Numbered from the stretch's first letter, positions 37,198-49,963 are shown. The stretch is DNA of 64,000 bases from Pontederia crassipes (GCA_030549335.1 CM060198.1:50247353-50311352); one strand, 5' to 3'. The notes: generated by a model from the sequence alone, not told the origin. Program-made: numbers and translations.

Positions 37198-38240
37198 GAA
37201 GCCTTGGACATGATCTTACCAATATTGTTTGCTACGAAGGATTCTAGCAGTAATGAAGCATCGTATCTCATGCAATTGAGGTCCAACTGCATGGTTTTCA
37301 ATGTTCTCATCAGCCATACATGATGACTAGATAAGGATGCATACATACATTCATCTGATTTCCCGAGAAAGAATTTTGGTTTTGGTTCAAGGTAGTTTTT
37401 TCTTCAATTCTCTTGCTTTTATCAATCTAAATGCCCCTGTTTACTGCAATTCTTTCAAGATCTCCAACAATTGTTTATCAGTTCATAAAAGAGTGTTCCC
37501 AGTTTCAGTGGGTTTTAGGTTGTAGCCCGAGGTACACCACATCCTCGTCTCTCTAGAAAGTTCCACCAGTTAAGAAGTTAGAAGGACCAGTGAAGGATGC
37601 CATGTTGTAATTTGTACATATTCTTCCTTCAGAATGCAAAATCCTGTTTATCCATTGAAGTTTATGTTGCGTCAGAAGAAAAACTTGCAGTTCTTTGTTA
37701 CTTGGCTCTGCCGATACTTGAGAAATTTGCTACAACTACCTTTGAAGGATACACGAAATTATCACCAAGTGTCAAGCTTAGTTCTTGTGATGGCATGATG
37801 TCCAAATGTTGAAGTGGCATAATTTGTTTTATTTTTTTCTCAAATGATATCATGTCTGCTCAAGTTCCTAATTAGACAAACTTTATTTTTTTTATTTTTA
37901 ATATATGGGGTCGTGTTCTATAAATTCTGACAATTTAAGCTAAGTTTCAGTATGCTTGATCTGATTGGCAAAGAAAATTGAAATGTTCAGCACTTCTGCT
38001 ATTTGGAAAGTCAACCAGACAAGTTGGAGAGACCGAAGGTCGCCTACAAAATGTCTGGAAAAAAAGGTATCCAAAGAAATTTCATAATCAATCAGCTCGA
38101 CTGCATATTGTACAATAAAATTATAAAAATTCAATTGCACTAAACCAACCAAAGCTTTTAAGCAACATTTTATTAGGTCGTCTGGGGGAAGATTCAACTA
38201 TAACTTTATGTCTTCAACAATCTTACATTTAAAGAAGATT
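37198..38240 (+). other. IPCS 3' UTR and downstream DNA
   Basis: After the TAG at 37195-37197 the sequence stays at transcript-like base composition for several hundred bases. No second gene was recognised. The end of the transcript cannot be fixed from sequence alone. Confidence 0.45.
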
Positions 38241-38950
38241 AGGGCGTGTTTGATTATGTAATAATTTTAAAGTAATTGACTATACGTCGCTTTTTTTTTT
38301 TGTCATTGATAATTTACTTTGTGGTGTTTGATAAAAGTTTGAGTAGTTTAGAAATCAACGCATTTTGATGTGCATGTAAATGTTATGTGATAAAGCGAAA
38401 GAACCCTAACGTCAGGCGGCTGATTACAAAAGGGAGATCGAAAGAAGATTAAGAATGGAAGATTAAAAGAAGAGGAAGTTGGCGTTCTTTCAGTCCAAGT
38501 TAATCATAATTTTTTTTAAATTGATAATATTGATCCCCAATATAAATATAATATAAAAATAGATTTAATTGCACTCAAATGGTGTTGGAGTGTTTTCAAA
38601 TGAAACATGCAATAAGAAAGTCACTAATTATCCAGTAGTATGTGCCATGGCACGGTATGAAGCTTCGGTAGTGGAATGAGCAACTCTCTTGTTTTTTGTT
38701 CTTCCAAGCTAGCCCCCAAAAAAGAGAAGCCTGAGCCCCCCAAAAAAGAGAAGCCTGTAGTTGAGCACCCATATGAAGCCCTATCGGCATCAATAGTTGC
38801 GCACAACTCGAAAGAGTTATATGAAAGAAAAAATGCCTAAGAATATATCTAAGAATCCGATGAACATGCTGCAAGGACTCATTTTCAGTATAAATTACAT
38901 TGTTGTAAACTACTTTAGATTTTTTTTATAGGAGATTCAAACATGGCCTA
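38241..38950. mobile_element. Possible PIF/Harbinger-like element
   Basis: The left end gggcgtgtttgattatgt and the reverse-complemented right end ggccatgtttgaatctcc share 12 of 18 positions. TTA is at the left flank, but the right flank reads tat, so the duplication is not confirmed. A copia fragment lies inside. Confidence 0.35.
38596..38880 (-). pseudogene. Copia RNase H remnant
   Basis: Minus-strand peptides match the C-terminal RNase H of Ty1/copia pol in order, across frame changes: HRILRYILRHFF, then DADRASYGCSTTGFSFLG, then a worn SxxEAEY-like region. A 23- to 24-bp tandem duplication (38711-38733 and 38734-38757) repeats the GFSFLG coding part. It is a dead fragment without LTRs. Confidence 0.65.
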
Positions 38951-39356
38951 TTGCGATGCAATCATAAGACAAATACAACCCAGGATTGCAAACAATCCTA
39001 CATTTTTAAGATGACATGCGATACCTCAATAAGTTTACATGTTAGGAAAAAAGTCGTGCAAATGTTAAACCCTTCTAAAAGAAGAGCCAATGATTCCGTA
39101 CTTCGTACCAAGATTGTTAATATCAAAACTACAATTAGGATCATAAGACGGCAAAAATCGATAAAGAATCATAAAATTTTATGTAAGACCTTGCAAGATT
39201 TGTAAAGATGTAAGATCGACAGGAAGTTAATTATGATAGATCATCTTGACGATCTTGAAGGAAATAATACCCAAGAGGTCAGTGATATTATTTTTTTGAC
39301 AAAGTTTGAACGCTAAGACTCACTTAAGAAAATTAAGATCTCGAGTTTGAACTTTG

Positions 39357-41621
39357 TGTAACGCTCCGAGACCCACGTGACTATCACATACTCTCCCAAA
39401 GGCGCTATGTAATTCTATGTAAATAAATTTTACGGAAAATAAATTCTATTAATGCGAAAATAAGATCGCCTAATAATATAATATCAAGGAGCTGGAAATG
39501 CCCATGACTTCATCATCCTAAATGTGCGGAAAAATAAAAGCTAAACTAATAATCTAGTAGGACTAAATTCTACACTATGTGCAACATCCCTGTCACTGAG
39601 CCTGACATGCATCACCATCTTCTATCATCTCACCTGTATGAATCCAGATGGAGGAGAAAACAGTATAAAAAATACTCTGTACGTAGGGTCTAACCATAAC
39701 AATAAGTATATCAATAGTACTCAATAATAAGATAATAGATCGATAATCAATTAGGAACAATAATCAATAGAGCACCTGATAGAACAATATAGGAAGATCA
39801 ATAATCAATAAGCCATGAATCAATAGAGAGGATCATGTGAGAGATCAAGGGATCAATCAACATCAATAAACAATTATGCCTGATCACTATGGCATCTATC
39901 CAATTTAATAATTTTCTATTATCAATATTTATGGTCATCGGTCAATTACCAATTTCTATTTTATTCAATAGGCGGAGGGCCAAAATCCAAATGACCAAGG
40001 TTCAATTCAATTAAGTTCAATTCTATTCAATTTCAATCCGATTCAATTCAATTAAATTCAATTCAGTTAGGGATCGCTCAACCAATTATGGAAAACTCCA
40101 TGTCTCTTTCATGTATGCCAGTAGGGGATCAGTACCACGGCAAGCCACCCTCCAATAATAGCGCTAACAATATATTCGTAATGGCGGGGGACCATGACCA
40201 TCACATGACAGCCATAACTTTCCTAAAGGATGACGTCTCAAACTTCTAGGTACACTATCTGCCCCATACAATACTATAACAATAATGGCCCAGGGGGCTT
40301 AGAGACAATCGGAGAACATGGAGACCCAGTAGTTTTCATCTTTTATCTTGTTTAACCTAAAGATCTATCTTTAATAATTTACTTTAGGTTAGACAAGGAC
40401 CTAATTAGGGGAAAACTACTGGATCGACATCATAAGGGATAACACAATATGACAGGATAACAATAATATAAATCTCAAATCAAATCTAGAAAATATGATG
40501 AGGTCAGATCCGCGTGTGATATGATCAGGGACGATCATGAATAATAAACTATGATAGCCATACAATTATCTACGATAATTTATCCAAAATCATAATTTCT
40601 GTCCCCAGAACCCGCCCCGCGTCGGGTGAAACCCGGGCCGCGTTTGAAAATATCCGATATCACCTCGGCCAGGGCAAACCCGGGCCGGGTGTACAGTGAA
40701 CTCGGGCCGGGTCGGCCGGTTCACTTCCAAATTCATCACGCCGCGACCCGAGTCGAGCTGAGGCCAGAGCCCGGGTCGGGTCAACAGGAACCTGGGCCGA
40801 GTTGGACAACCCGATCCGGTTCCGATTCCAACTCGGTCCGGATTCAACTAAATTCGGGCCGGGCATAGTAGAACTCGGGCCGGGTTCTACCGCCGACGAA
40901 AAAATGCATTCCGACACGACTTTCCGACTATCATAACTTTGCCCTACGATATTCAAATTATGCATACAATACATCAATAGAATCATGGTACAAAGGAGAA
41001 GGGATTATGGTTCCATGTCGCGGAAAACCGACAACATAGGGATTCCCCCAACGTACCTAAAGTTGACTGAAAAACCAACAAAATTTCTTTCTCTGACGAT
41101 CGGCACGAACGCCGAACTTTGGCCGACGATTGCTCTCTGTCCTTATTCCGAAACTCGCGACCACCACATGGAACATCTTCTTTTATGTGCAAGCTTCGAA
41201 ACCAGCCATTGCACATTCTCGAGGGTGCCTCGGTTTGCGTGCAAACGAGAGGTAAAAGAGAATAAAATTTTGTTTGGCAGAAAAAAGGGGTTCCCAGTCA
41301 CTTTTAATGCTTATTTATAGGTGCAGATTTGCAATATCAATTCTATTAGGCCTTGGACTCTTTTAGAATTAATCTTGGCCATCCATTATTAATTAATCTA
41401 TCCATAATTTGTCAAATTTAATTAAATCCGAATTTAATTAATAACAACCCAATTAAATCCAATCCCTCTCAAATTCCTTCTTATCTCTTTAACCATCTTA
41501 TCTCATAATTCCTATCAATTTCAGAATTAATTAATTCCAGAATATTAACATTGGGATTTTCAGATCCATTAAATAAAGATAAATATCATTTATCTATTTC
41601 CTGAAAATCCAAGTCGTTACA
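39357..41621 (-). mobile_element. 3' LTR of Ty3/gypsy chromovirus
   Basis: It begins tgtaacgctccgag and ends gtcgttaca on the plus strand, and matches 46305-48572 throughout with many substitutions and small indels, so the insertion is not recent. A minus-strand TATA box (cctataaataagc) is at about 41310-41323. It includes a CGGGCC-rich array (40607-40895), a long hairpin (40327-40422) and a ttcaatt-rich stretch (40005-40075). Its left border seems to have lost a TG dinucleotide (see findings). Confidence 0.92.
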
Positions 41622-41990
41622 TCATAACCTTCTTAAAAATAAATTCATCCTCGATTTTGCTTAAGAAAAATTACATCAGTCTATTTAAACAATTTTGGAA
41701 AATCCTTCCTCATTTCATCTTCCAATTCCTATGTAGCATCTTCATCTCTATGATGTGTGCATGCCACTTTCACCATAGGTACCATCTTATTCTTCAGATG
41801 CTTAGTTTGATACTCCAATATCTCTATAGATTGCTCTGCGTATGTCAGGTCCCATTCAAGTTTGGTTCTTTCATATTCACTATATTAGCATCATCATGCT
41901 GATATTTGCGCAACATTGACACATGGAAGACATTATGCACATGTCCATATGATGGTGGTAGCGCCAACCTGCAGGCTGCATCTCCAATCA
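41622..41990 (-). pseudogene. Chromovirus integrase tail with chromodomain, interrupted
   Basis: The minus strand reads VFHVSMLRKYQHDD (about 41920-41875), then a chromodomain-like segment with SIEILEYQTKHLKNK and DAT-stop-ELEDEMRKDFPKLF. The stop replaces the conserved Trp of the chromodomain aromatic set (TGG to TAG). Another stop comes just before the SIEILEY part. The chromodomain places the element among chromoviruses, probably Tekay/Del-like. Confidence 0.75.
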
Positions 41991-43880
41991 ATGCAAGTAT
42001 CTCGAATGGACCAACATACCTAAGGCTCGCTTGCCCTTCTTGCTGAATCTCATTACTCCCTTCATCGGGGAGACTTTCAGCATCACACGATCTTCAACCT
42101 TGCAGATCTGTTCTCTTCGTTTCTTGTCAGCATAAGTCTTCTGTCTGGTGAATGTTGTTTTCAATCTTTCTCTAATGAGGCGAACCTTTTCAGCATCCTC
42201 CATAATTTGCTTCAACATTTCCTCTGACAAGAACTGTCGTCCTCTTACTTCACTCCAATAGATAGGGGAGCGGCATGGTCTTTCATACATGGCAGCAAAG
42301 GGTGCCATGCCAATACTAGAGTGGTGGCTGTTATTATATGCGAACTCAATCAGTGGGAGATGAGTGTCCCAACTGCCACTCTAGTCCAATGCACATGCTC
42401 GGAGTATATCTTCCATTCTCTGTATGGTGCGATCAGATTGCCCGTCTGTCTGAGGATGGAACGCTGTACTGAAATTCAATTTCGTTCCAAAGACACTCCG
42501 GATGCTCCGTCAAAATTTGACCGTAAATCGTGGATTTCTATCCGACACAATGGAGACTGGCACTCCATGTAGTCGGATAACCTCCTTAATATAAATGTCC
42601 ATCAAGCTTTCAACGGGCTGCTTCCATTTGATGGGAATGAAGTAGGCCGCTTTGTTAAATCGGTTCACCACTACTCATATTGCATCGTGGCCCTGTTGTG
42701 TTCTTGGAAGCCTTGTAACAAAATCCATCGTTATTTTTCCCCATTTCCATTGTGGGATTCCAAGTTCCTGCAGTACTCCATATGACCTTTGATGCTCAAC
42801 CTTCACTTGCTGGCATACTATGTACTTTGCAACGTACTCTGCTATGTCCTTCTTCATATTGTTCCACCAGAAGGTCCGTTGCAAATCTTTATACATTTTC
42901 GTGCTTTCGAGATGAATGACGAATTCTGATTTGTGACATTCATCAAGCACCTGTCTTCTTAATCCATCATGGTCAGGGACCCACAAATGTCCCATGTATC
43001 TGACGACTCCATCTGAGACTGAAAAGTCGGCAGAAATCTTGTTGCACAACTTGAGTAGATGGTCGTACTCATTGTCATTCAGTTGTGCCTTCCCGATTTT
43101 TAACATTAATTCGGGTTGCATGCCGAGGTGCGCCATAATTCGTACACCATCACTGCTGGTCACTGGACTGACCTGTATAATGCAGTCGACCATATTCCAG
43201 CGACTCACCCTCAGGCACGCTAGTGATCCTGCCCACTTCCTACTGAGTGCGTCAGTGACCGAGTTTGCCTTTCCTGAGTGATAGCTGATGGCAAACTCGT
43301 AGTCCTTTAGGAATTCTATCCATCTCCTCTGACGCATGTTCAGATCACGCTGAGAAAAGATGTACTTCAAGCTTTTGTGATCTGTAAAAATCTCGAACTC
43401 TTCACAATAGAGGTAGTGCCTCCAGATCTTGAGGGCGAAGACTATCGCTGCCAGTTCGAGATCGTGCGTCGAGTAGTTCTTCTCGTGTTTCTTCAATTGC
43501 CTTGATGCGTAAGTGATAACCTTCCCATGCTGCATCAAAACGCACCCCAAGCCGATGCCACATGCGTCGTTGTATACCACATAACCTCCTTGGCCTGAAG
43601 GTATGGTCAGAATAGGCGCCGTCGTCAATCTTTTCTTTAACTCTTGGAAGCTGTCTTCACACTTTCGTGACCACTCATATTCGACGCCTTTCTTTGTGAG
43701 ATTCGTCAATGGCAACACGATCTTGGAGAAATCTTGTATAAATCTCCGATAATATCCTGTCAGTCCGAGGAAGCTCCTAATCTTCGATACATTCTTTGGT
43801 TGCTCCCAGTTGGCAACTGCTTCCACTTTGGCAGGATCCACTGATATCCCATCCTTGCTGATGATATGTTCAAGGAACAT
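41988..43880 (-). pseudogene. Chromovirus RNase H and integrase region
   Basis: The 401-codon stretch 43880-42675 starts within the end of RT (FLEHIISKDGISVDPAKVEA) and covers RNase H (YNDACGIGLGCVLMQ, ending near TDALSRKW). The integrase zinc-binding region follows (HLESTKMYKDLQRTFWW ... YIVCQQVK, with one Cys of the HHCC set lost), then the start of the catalytic core (WGKITMDFVTRLP). The frame breaks near 42675. The integrase C-terminal part resumes at 42308-41988 (MYERPCRSPIYW). Confidence 0.88.
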
Positions 43881-44489
43881 GATCTATTCTAGCCAAAATT
43901 CGTACTTCAAAAATTTGGCGTACAACTTGTGCTCTCGGACAGTTTGTAGCACAACGAGTAGATGTTCCTCATGTTCCTCTAGAATCGACGAATAAATTAA
44001 GATATCGTCAATGAATACTATCACGAACTTGTCCAGATATGGTCTGAACACTCGGTTCATCAAATCCATAAAGGCTGTCGGGGCATTGGTCAGCCCGAAC
44101 GGCATCACCAAGAACTCGTAATGGCCATATCTCGTCCTGAATGTTGTTTTCGGCACATTATCATCAGCTATCCTAAGCTGATGGTAACCACTTCTCAAGT
44201 CGATCTTCGAGAACACCTTTGTCGAAGATAATTGGTCGAACAGGTCATTAATTCTCGGTAGTGGATACTTGTTCTTTATGGTAACCTTGTTCAACATCCG
44301 GTAGTCTATGCACAGTCGCATATATCCGTCCTTCTTCTTCACGAACAATACCGGAGCGCCCCATGGGAAGACACTCAGTCGGATGAATCCCTTATCCAAC
44401 AACTCTTGGATTGGGGTCTTCAATTTCAACATTTCTGCTGGAGCCATTCTATACGATGCCTTTGAGATATGTGCAGTACCCGGCACCAA
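43881..44489 (-). pseudogene. Chromovirus reverse transcriptase
   Basis: 201 open codons carry [28 protein letters not shown] and the catalytic FIDDILIYS (usual YVDD/FIDD box, near 44010). A stop codon after YEFWLE separates it from the RNase H frame, where intact elements read straight on. Confidence 0.9.
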
Positions 44490-44699
44490 GTCGATGCGGA
44501 ATTCGATCTCTCGTCGTGGTATCTCGGTCTATCTCAGTTCGGTCCGTGTTGACTATGTTTGCCAAGAATCCTCGGCATCCTTTCTTCAGTAGCTTCTGGG
44601 CTTTGATAGCCAATACCAGGACCTTACCCAGCTTTAGTGGCACGCCTCTGACAATACTCTGAGGTCCTCCTAGTGCTCCGATCATGATCTTCTTTGCTC

Positions 44700-46113
44700 G
44701 ACAGTGTAGATAGGCATCGTGGTAGGACAACCAGTCCATGCCCAACACCACGTCGTAATCACTAATCAGAATGACGATTAGATCCGCCGAGAAGTTCTTG
44801 CCGCCCACTTCGACTGAGACCTGAGGTATGTACTTCTGGGTGACAATGGACCTCCAAAGGTGTGCCGATGTCGAATGAGAATCCTGTTGCTTGTGGCTTC
44901 ATACTCAATAGTGGAGCAAATTGCTCCGAAATGAAGGAGTGTGTAGCTCCTGAATCAAACAATATGTTAGCATGAACGCCATTAATTTTAAGCGTACCTT
45001 GTATGGTGTCATTTTCTCTCTGCTCGTCAGTAGGCCGTGCATTGTAGACTCGGCCTTGCACCATCTTCGGTGGCCCGTCATTGCGCTGAGCAGGTGGTGC
45101 AGCGCGCCTTGGTTCCTTACACTCTCGGACAAAGTGGCCCACCTTGCCATAGTTCAGACACGCGCCCGTCTTTCGGTAGCATTCACCGGGATGGAATCGA
45201 TGGCAGAAGTCACAGGCCTTCTGCTGCTCCCTCCTCTCGGGATAGGGTCTGCCCCAATTCTGATCATTGCGACGCCGATTGTCGTGTCTGTCACCGTGTC
45301 TGTGATCCCTATTATGATTCTGGTGCTGCGGCTGATTTGCAGGTGTCTGATGCTGTTGTTGGGCTCTTGCCTGGTCGTCATCCTCTAGATAAATGGTGAA
45401 CTCTTCGGCAAATTGGAGGGTCTGACAGTTCCCTCCTTTAACTATTTTCCTGAGGCTGGGCTTCAAGCCATCCACCCAGCGTTTCACGCGATTTGATTCA
45501 ATCTGTTGCAGGATAGAGTACCTTTCCAAGTTCAGGAATTTGATCAGGTACTGCTTAATTGTCAGGTTGCCCTACTGCAGCGTGAGATATTCCTTTTGCC
45601 TCATGCCCCTCTCATAGGCAGGGATGAATCTATTTCGGAAGGCCTTCTTGAAGTCCTCCCAGGTGACGTGATCTTAGCCTATGAACGTGGTTAGCTTAGC
45701 GGCCTTCCACCATTCTCTGGCATCACGTTTCAGCTTACGATTGGCGTAGAGCAGTTTGCGGTCCTCACCGCAGTCCATTTTGAGGAAGATATGTTCAATC
45801 TCCTCAATCCAGCACTCCGCGTCCTCAAAGTCGCCCTTCCCGTCAAACTGAGAGGGCTGCAACTTTAGGAACCTTTCAACTGTATCCTTCCGATCCTGAG
45901 CAGGCTGCCATGTGTAACTCCCGGGGTGAGAGTAGGCAGTGTGAGTAGAGTGAGGTCCATGAGGCACAGACCCCTGCCTCAACTGTTCCTCCTAATGTCC
46001 ATTGATTTGAGGCCTTGGATCTGTCGCTCACTAGCTTAGGAGGCTTGGGCCTGCTGGAGAGCCCATTGCGATCCACTCCTAGGAGCCCGTGGAACATGAT
46101 CCGGAAAGGCCAT
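44700..46113 (-). pseudogene. Chromovirus gag and protease
   Basis: Gag starts at the ATG at 46113 (MAFPDHVPRAPRS). It has the gag core (CWIEEIEHIF, EWWKAAKL near 45830-45690), internal stops at about 45676 and 45575, and a knuckle near 45160-45120. The zinc knuckle reads CLNYGKVGHFVREC, so the second Cys of CX2CX4HX4C is Tyr. Protease has the catalytic FDSGATHSFIS (about 44970-44935). A frameshift near 44840 moves the reading into the frame of YDVVLGMDWL (about 44745). Confidence 0.85.
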
Positions 46114-46290
46114 AGCAGCTGCTCCAACATAACAATAGCAATAACAATTCTATTAGTGTGAGCTCCATAATCCATATAACAATACAATACTTACTTGACC
46201 CTACTTGATGGCTGCAGTGGTTGCTCGTGACAGTTACACATTGACTCAATTCTATCTATTTAGAGACAGCTAAGAAGTGTCTCTCCTTAG

Positions 46291-46304
46291 GCTTTGATAC
46301 CTTT
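46291..46304 (-). other. Primer binding site of the chromovirus (tRNA-iMet type)
   Basis: Minus strand aaaggtatcaaagc lies directly inside the 5' LTR. GGTATCAAAGC differs by one base from the complement of the initiator tRNA-Met 3' end. Confidence 0.8.
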
Positions 46305-48572
46305 TGTAATACCCCGAGACTCACGTGACTATCACGTGCTCAGAGTCATTCCAAAGGCTCTATGCAATTCTATGTAAATAAATTTTGCGAAAAATTAACT
46401 TTATTAATGCGGAAATAAGATCGCCTAACAATATAATACCAAGGAGCTAGAAATGTCCATGACTCCATCATCCTAAATATGCGGAAAAATAAAAGCTAAA
46501 CCAATAATCTAGTAGGACTAAATCATACACCATGTGCAACATCCCTGTCACTGAGCCTGACCACTTGCATCACCATCTTCTATCATCTTACCTGCATGAA
46601 TCTAGATACAGGGGAAAATCCATGAGTATAAAATAAATACTCAGTACGTAGGGTCTAACCATGATAATAAGTAGATCAATAGTGCTCAATAATAAGACAA
46701 TAGATCGATAATCAATTAGGAACAATAATCAATAAAGTACCTAATAGAACAATATAAGAAGATCAATAATCAATAAGCCATGAATCAATAGAGAGGATCA
46801 GGTGAGAGATCAAGGGATCAATCAATGTCAATCACTATGGCATCTATCCAATTTAACAATTTTCTATTATCAATATTTATGGTCATCAGTCAATTACCAA
46901 TTTCTATTCTATTCAATAGGCGGAGGCAGAGCCAATCAACGCCAAAATCCAAATGACCAAGGTTCAATTCAATTAAGTTCAATTCTATTCAATTTCAATC
47001 TGATTCAATTCAATTCAGTTAGGGAGCGCTCAACCAATTATGGAAAACTCCATGTCTCTTTCATGTAGGCCGGTGGGGGATCAATACCACGGCAAGCCGC
47101 CCTCCAATAATAGCGCTAACAATATATTCGTGATGACAGGGGACCATGACCATCACAGGACAGCCATAGCTTTCCTAAAGGATGACGTCTCAAACCTCTA
47201 GATACACTATCTATCACATACAATACTATAACAATAATGGCCTAGGAGGCTTAGAGACAATCGGAGAACATGGAGACCCAGCAGTTTTCATCTTTTACCT
47301 TGTTTAACCTAAAGACCTATCTTTAACAATTTACTTTAGGTTAGACAAGAACCCAATCAGGGGAAAACTACTGGATCGACATCATAAGGGATAACATAAT
47401 ATGACAGGATAACAATAATATAAATCTCAAATCAAATCTAGAAAATATGATGAGGTCAGATTCACGTGTGATATGATCAGGGACGATCAGGAACAATAAA
47501 CTATGATAGCCATACAATTATCTACGACAATTTATCCAAAATCACAACTTCTGTCCCCAGAACCCGGCCCGCGTCGGGTGAAACCCGAGCCGCGTTCGGA
47601 AACATCCGATATCACCTCGGCCAGGGCAAATCCAGGCCGGGTGTACAGTGAACTCGGGCCAGGTCGACCGGTTCACTTCCAAATCCATCACGCCGCGACC
47701 CGAGTCGAGCCGAGGCCAGAGCCCGGGTCGGGTCAACAGGAACCCAGGCCAGGTTGGACAACCCGATCCGGTTCCGATTCTAACTCGATCCGGATTCAAC
47801 TAAATCCAGGCCGGGCACAGTAGAACCCGAGCCGAGTTCTACCGCCGACGAAAAAGTGCGTTCTGACGACTTTCCGACCATCATAACTTTGCCCTACGAT
47901 ATTCAAACTATGCATACAATACATCAATAGAATCCTGGTACAAAAGAGAAGGGATTAGGGTTCCATGTCGCGGAAAACCGACGACATAGGGATTCCTCCT
48001 ACGTACCTAAAGTTGGCTGAAAAACTAATAGAATTTCCTTCTCTGACGATCTGCACGAATGCCGAACTTTGGCCGGCGATTGCTCTCTGTCCTTGCTACG
48101 AAACTCACGGCCACCACCTATAACTTCTTCTCCTATGTGCAGGCTTCGAAACCAGCCGCTGCACGTTCCCAGGGGTGCCTCAGTTCACGTGCAAACGAGA
48201 GGAAAAAAAGAGTAGAATTCTGTTTGGCAGAAAAAAAGGGGTTCCTAGTCATCTTTAATACCTATTTATAGGTGCAGATTTGTAATATCAATTCTATTAG
48301 GCCTTGAACTCTTTTAAAATCAATCTTGGCCATCCATCATTAATTAATCTATCCATAATTTGTCAGATTTAATTAAATCCGAATTTAATTAATAACAACC
48401 CAATTAAATTCAATCCCTCTCAAATTCCTTCTTATCTCTTTAACCATCTTATCTCATAATTTCTATCAATTTCGGAATTAATTAATTCCAGAATATTAAC
48501 ATTGAGATTTTTAGATCCATTAAATAAAGATAAATATCATTTATCTATTTCCTGAAAATCCAGGTCGTTACA
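46305..48572 (-). mobile_element. 5' LTR of Ty3/gypsy chromovirus
   Basis: It begins tgtaataccccgag and ends gtcgttaca. It is followed by ttgtg (48573-48577), the proposed target duplication. A minus-strand TATA box (cctataaataggt) is at about 48260-48274. It shares the CGGGCC array (47558-47846) and hairpin (47278-47374) of the other LTR. Confidence 0.92.
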
Positions 48573-49330
48573 TTGTGAATGCAGATAATTTTCGTTGGGA
48601 GTCTCACCTGTCACAACTACACGTGCTGCTCGAGGCGACACCAGATTAGTCGGATTCAATGATGAGCCGAGACTCTAATTTGTAATCAGTGCGCTCCTTA
48701 GCGTCGCATGAGTTGGACGATAGATGCTGCTTCCGAGATGACAACCGAAAAAAATAGACCAGCATTTACAAGTCCGTCTGATTCCTATATGAGTCCAGCG
48801 CAAATTTGTTCCCTTCCAAACATATCCGCTTTGCATCTTCCACAAAAGAAGTTGAGTTTGTTCTTAATGTAGCTATGTCTTTCTTTTAAGTAAAGATATA
48901 TTTATGAATAAATACTTCCTAAGTAGTTCGAATTATTTATAGTTTTTCTATATTAATGTATTAAATATGATTATTCCTTATGATTATTGTATAAAATTAA
49001 CAACCATATATACCTTTTAACATTTTGAACTTTAGGTTAAACAAATTTGAGTGACTAGATCGATTTTAGAAGCACTAAGGTAGGGTTTGGTTTTTCTGGT
49101 TGCAGAATGATTTGAGTTAGAGGATAAAAAAAAGGTTAGACGATCAACTAAAATTGAATTTCTGAAATATCACGATCAGTCTAATAGCCCCCCAAAAAAT
49201 GAGCTTAATCGTTGGTTAGTCCTAGTAACCAATGTTAATAATAAGGAAGATTTGAATATTTATTTTAAGAAAAAAGGTCATTATCATACAAATAAATTTG
49301 AAAGGTATTCTATGCATCATCTTAAAATTT
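48573..49330. other. Intergenic DNA right of the chromovirus
   Basis: The first 220 bp are GC-moderate, the rest AT-rich. No frame or element was recognised. Confidence 0.45.
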
Positions 49331-49830
49331 AAGCATGAGCAAAATCGGGTTCGGATCCGAGTCCATTGTGACCCGGTCTCGATCCGATTTTACTAGGTCT
49401 AAATTTTTTAAACTCGGTACCGGTAACGCTCCCGACCGGTAATGGGACCGTGTCAGACCCAATAATCCGAAAAAACTTTATATAATTAATAAAATTAAAT
49501 CACAATTTGATTAAATAAACATCAAATTAGCTTAAGATTACATCAATTTATCATATAATAAGTAAATAAAATTATTTTAAAATATTTCAAAATAAAGAAA
49601 TGACCATCAAATTAATAAATAATTAGAATTAGTACCATAATTATTATTATTTTATTATTATTATAATCGGATCGGGTCATGGGTCGAGTTTTCATACATT
49701 GAACCCGGTCTCGATCCAAAATCTACTAATTTTTTTATTTTTTGGACCCGATTTATAACTGGACCGAGAATATTTTCCGAATAACCGGGTCGGTGCGGGC
49801 TGGATCGACCCAACCATGCTCAACCCTACT
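49331..49830. mobile_element. MITE with GAGCATGG/CGGGT-type ends
   Basis: Left ttaagcatgagcaaaatcgg and reverse-complemented right tagggttgagcatggttggg share gagca and the following CGGGT-rich part, around an AT-rich core (49490-49670). It resembles the hAT-like MITEs at 19031 and 24131 in plan but not in exact ends. Borders are approximate. Confidence 0.5.
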
Positions 49831-49963
49831 AAAATCAAATCAAAGTAAAACTCATAAAATGACCGTAGGATCAAGTGCTGAATCCATGTCGATATCAATC
49901 TGCCACCTACATCCTTGAAACCCTCGAGAAAATTCAGTCATCTTGAGACACACATGAATATAT

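Noticed and set aside
38951-39205. 84-codon open frame on the plus strand
   Set aside because: No recognisable composition or domain, lies between mobile-element borders, and begins in AT-rich DNA.
40590-40986. Overlapping open frames on both strands in the LTR (also 47503-47823)
   Set aside because: They arise from the stop-poor CGGGCC array and are Pro/Arg/Gly-rich in every frame.
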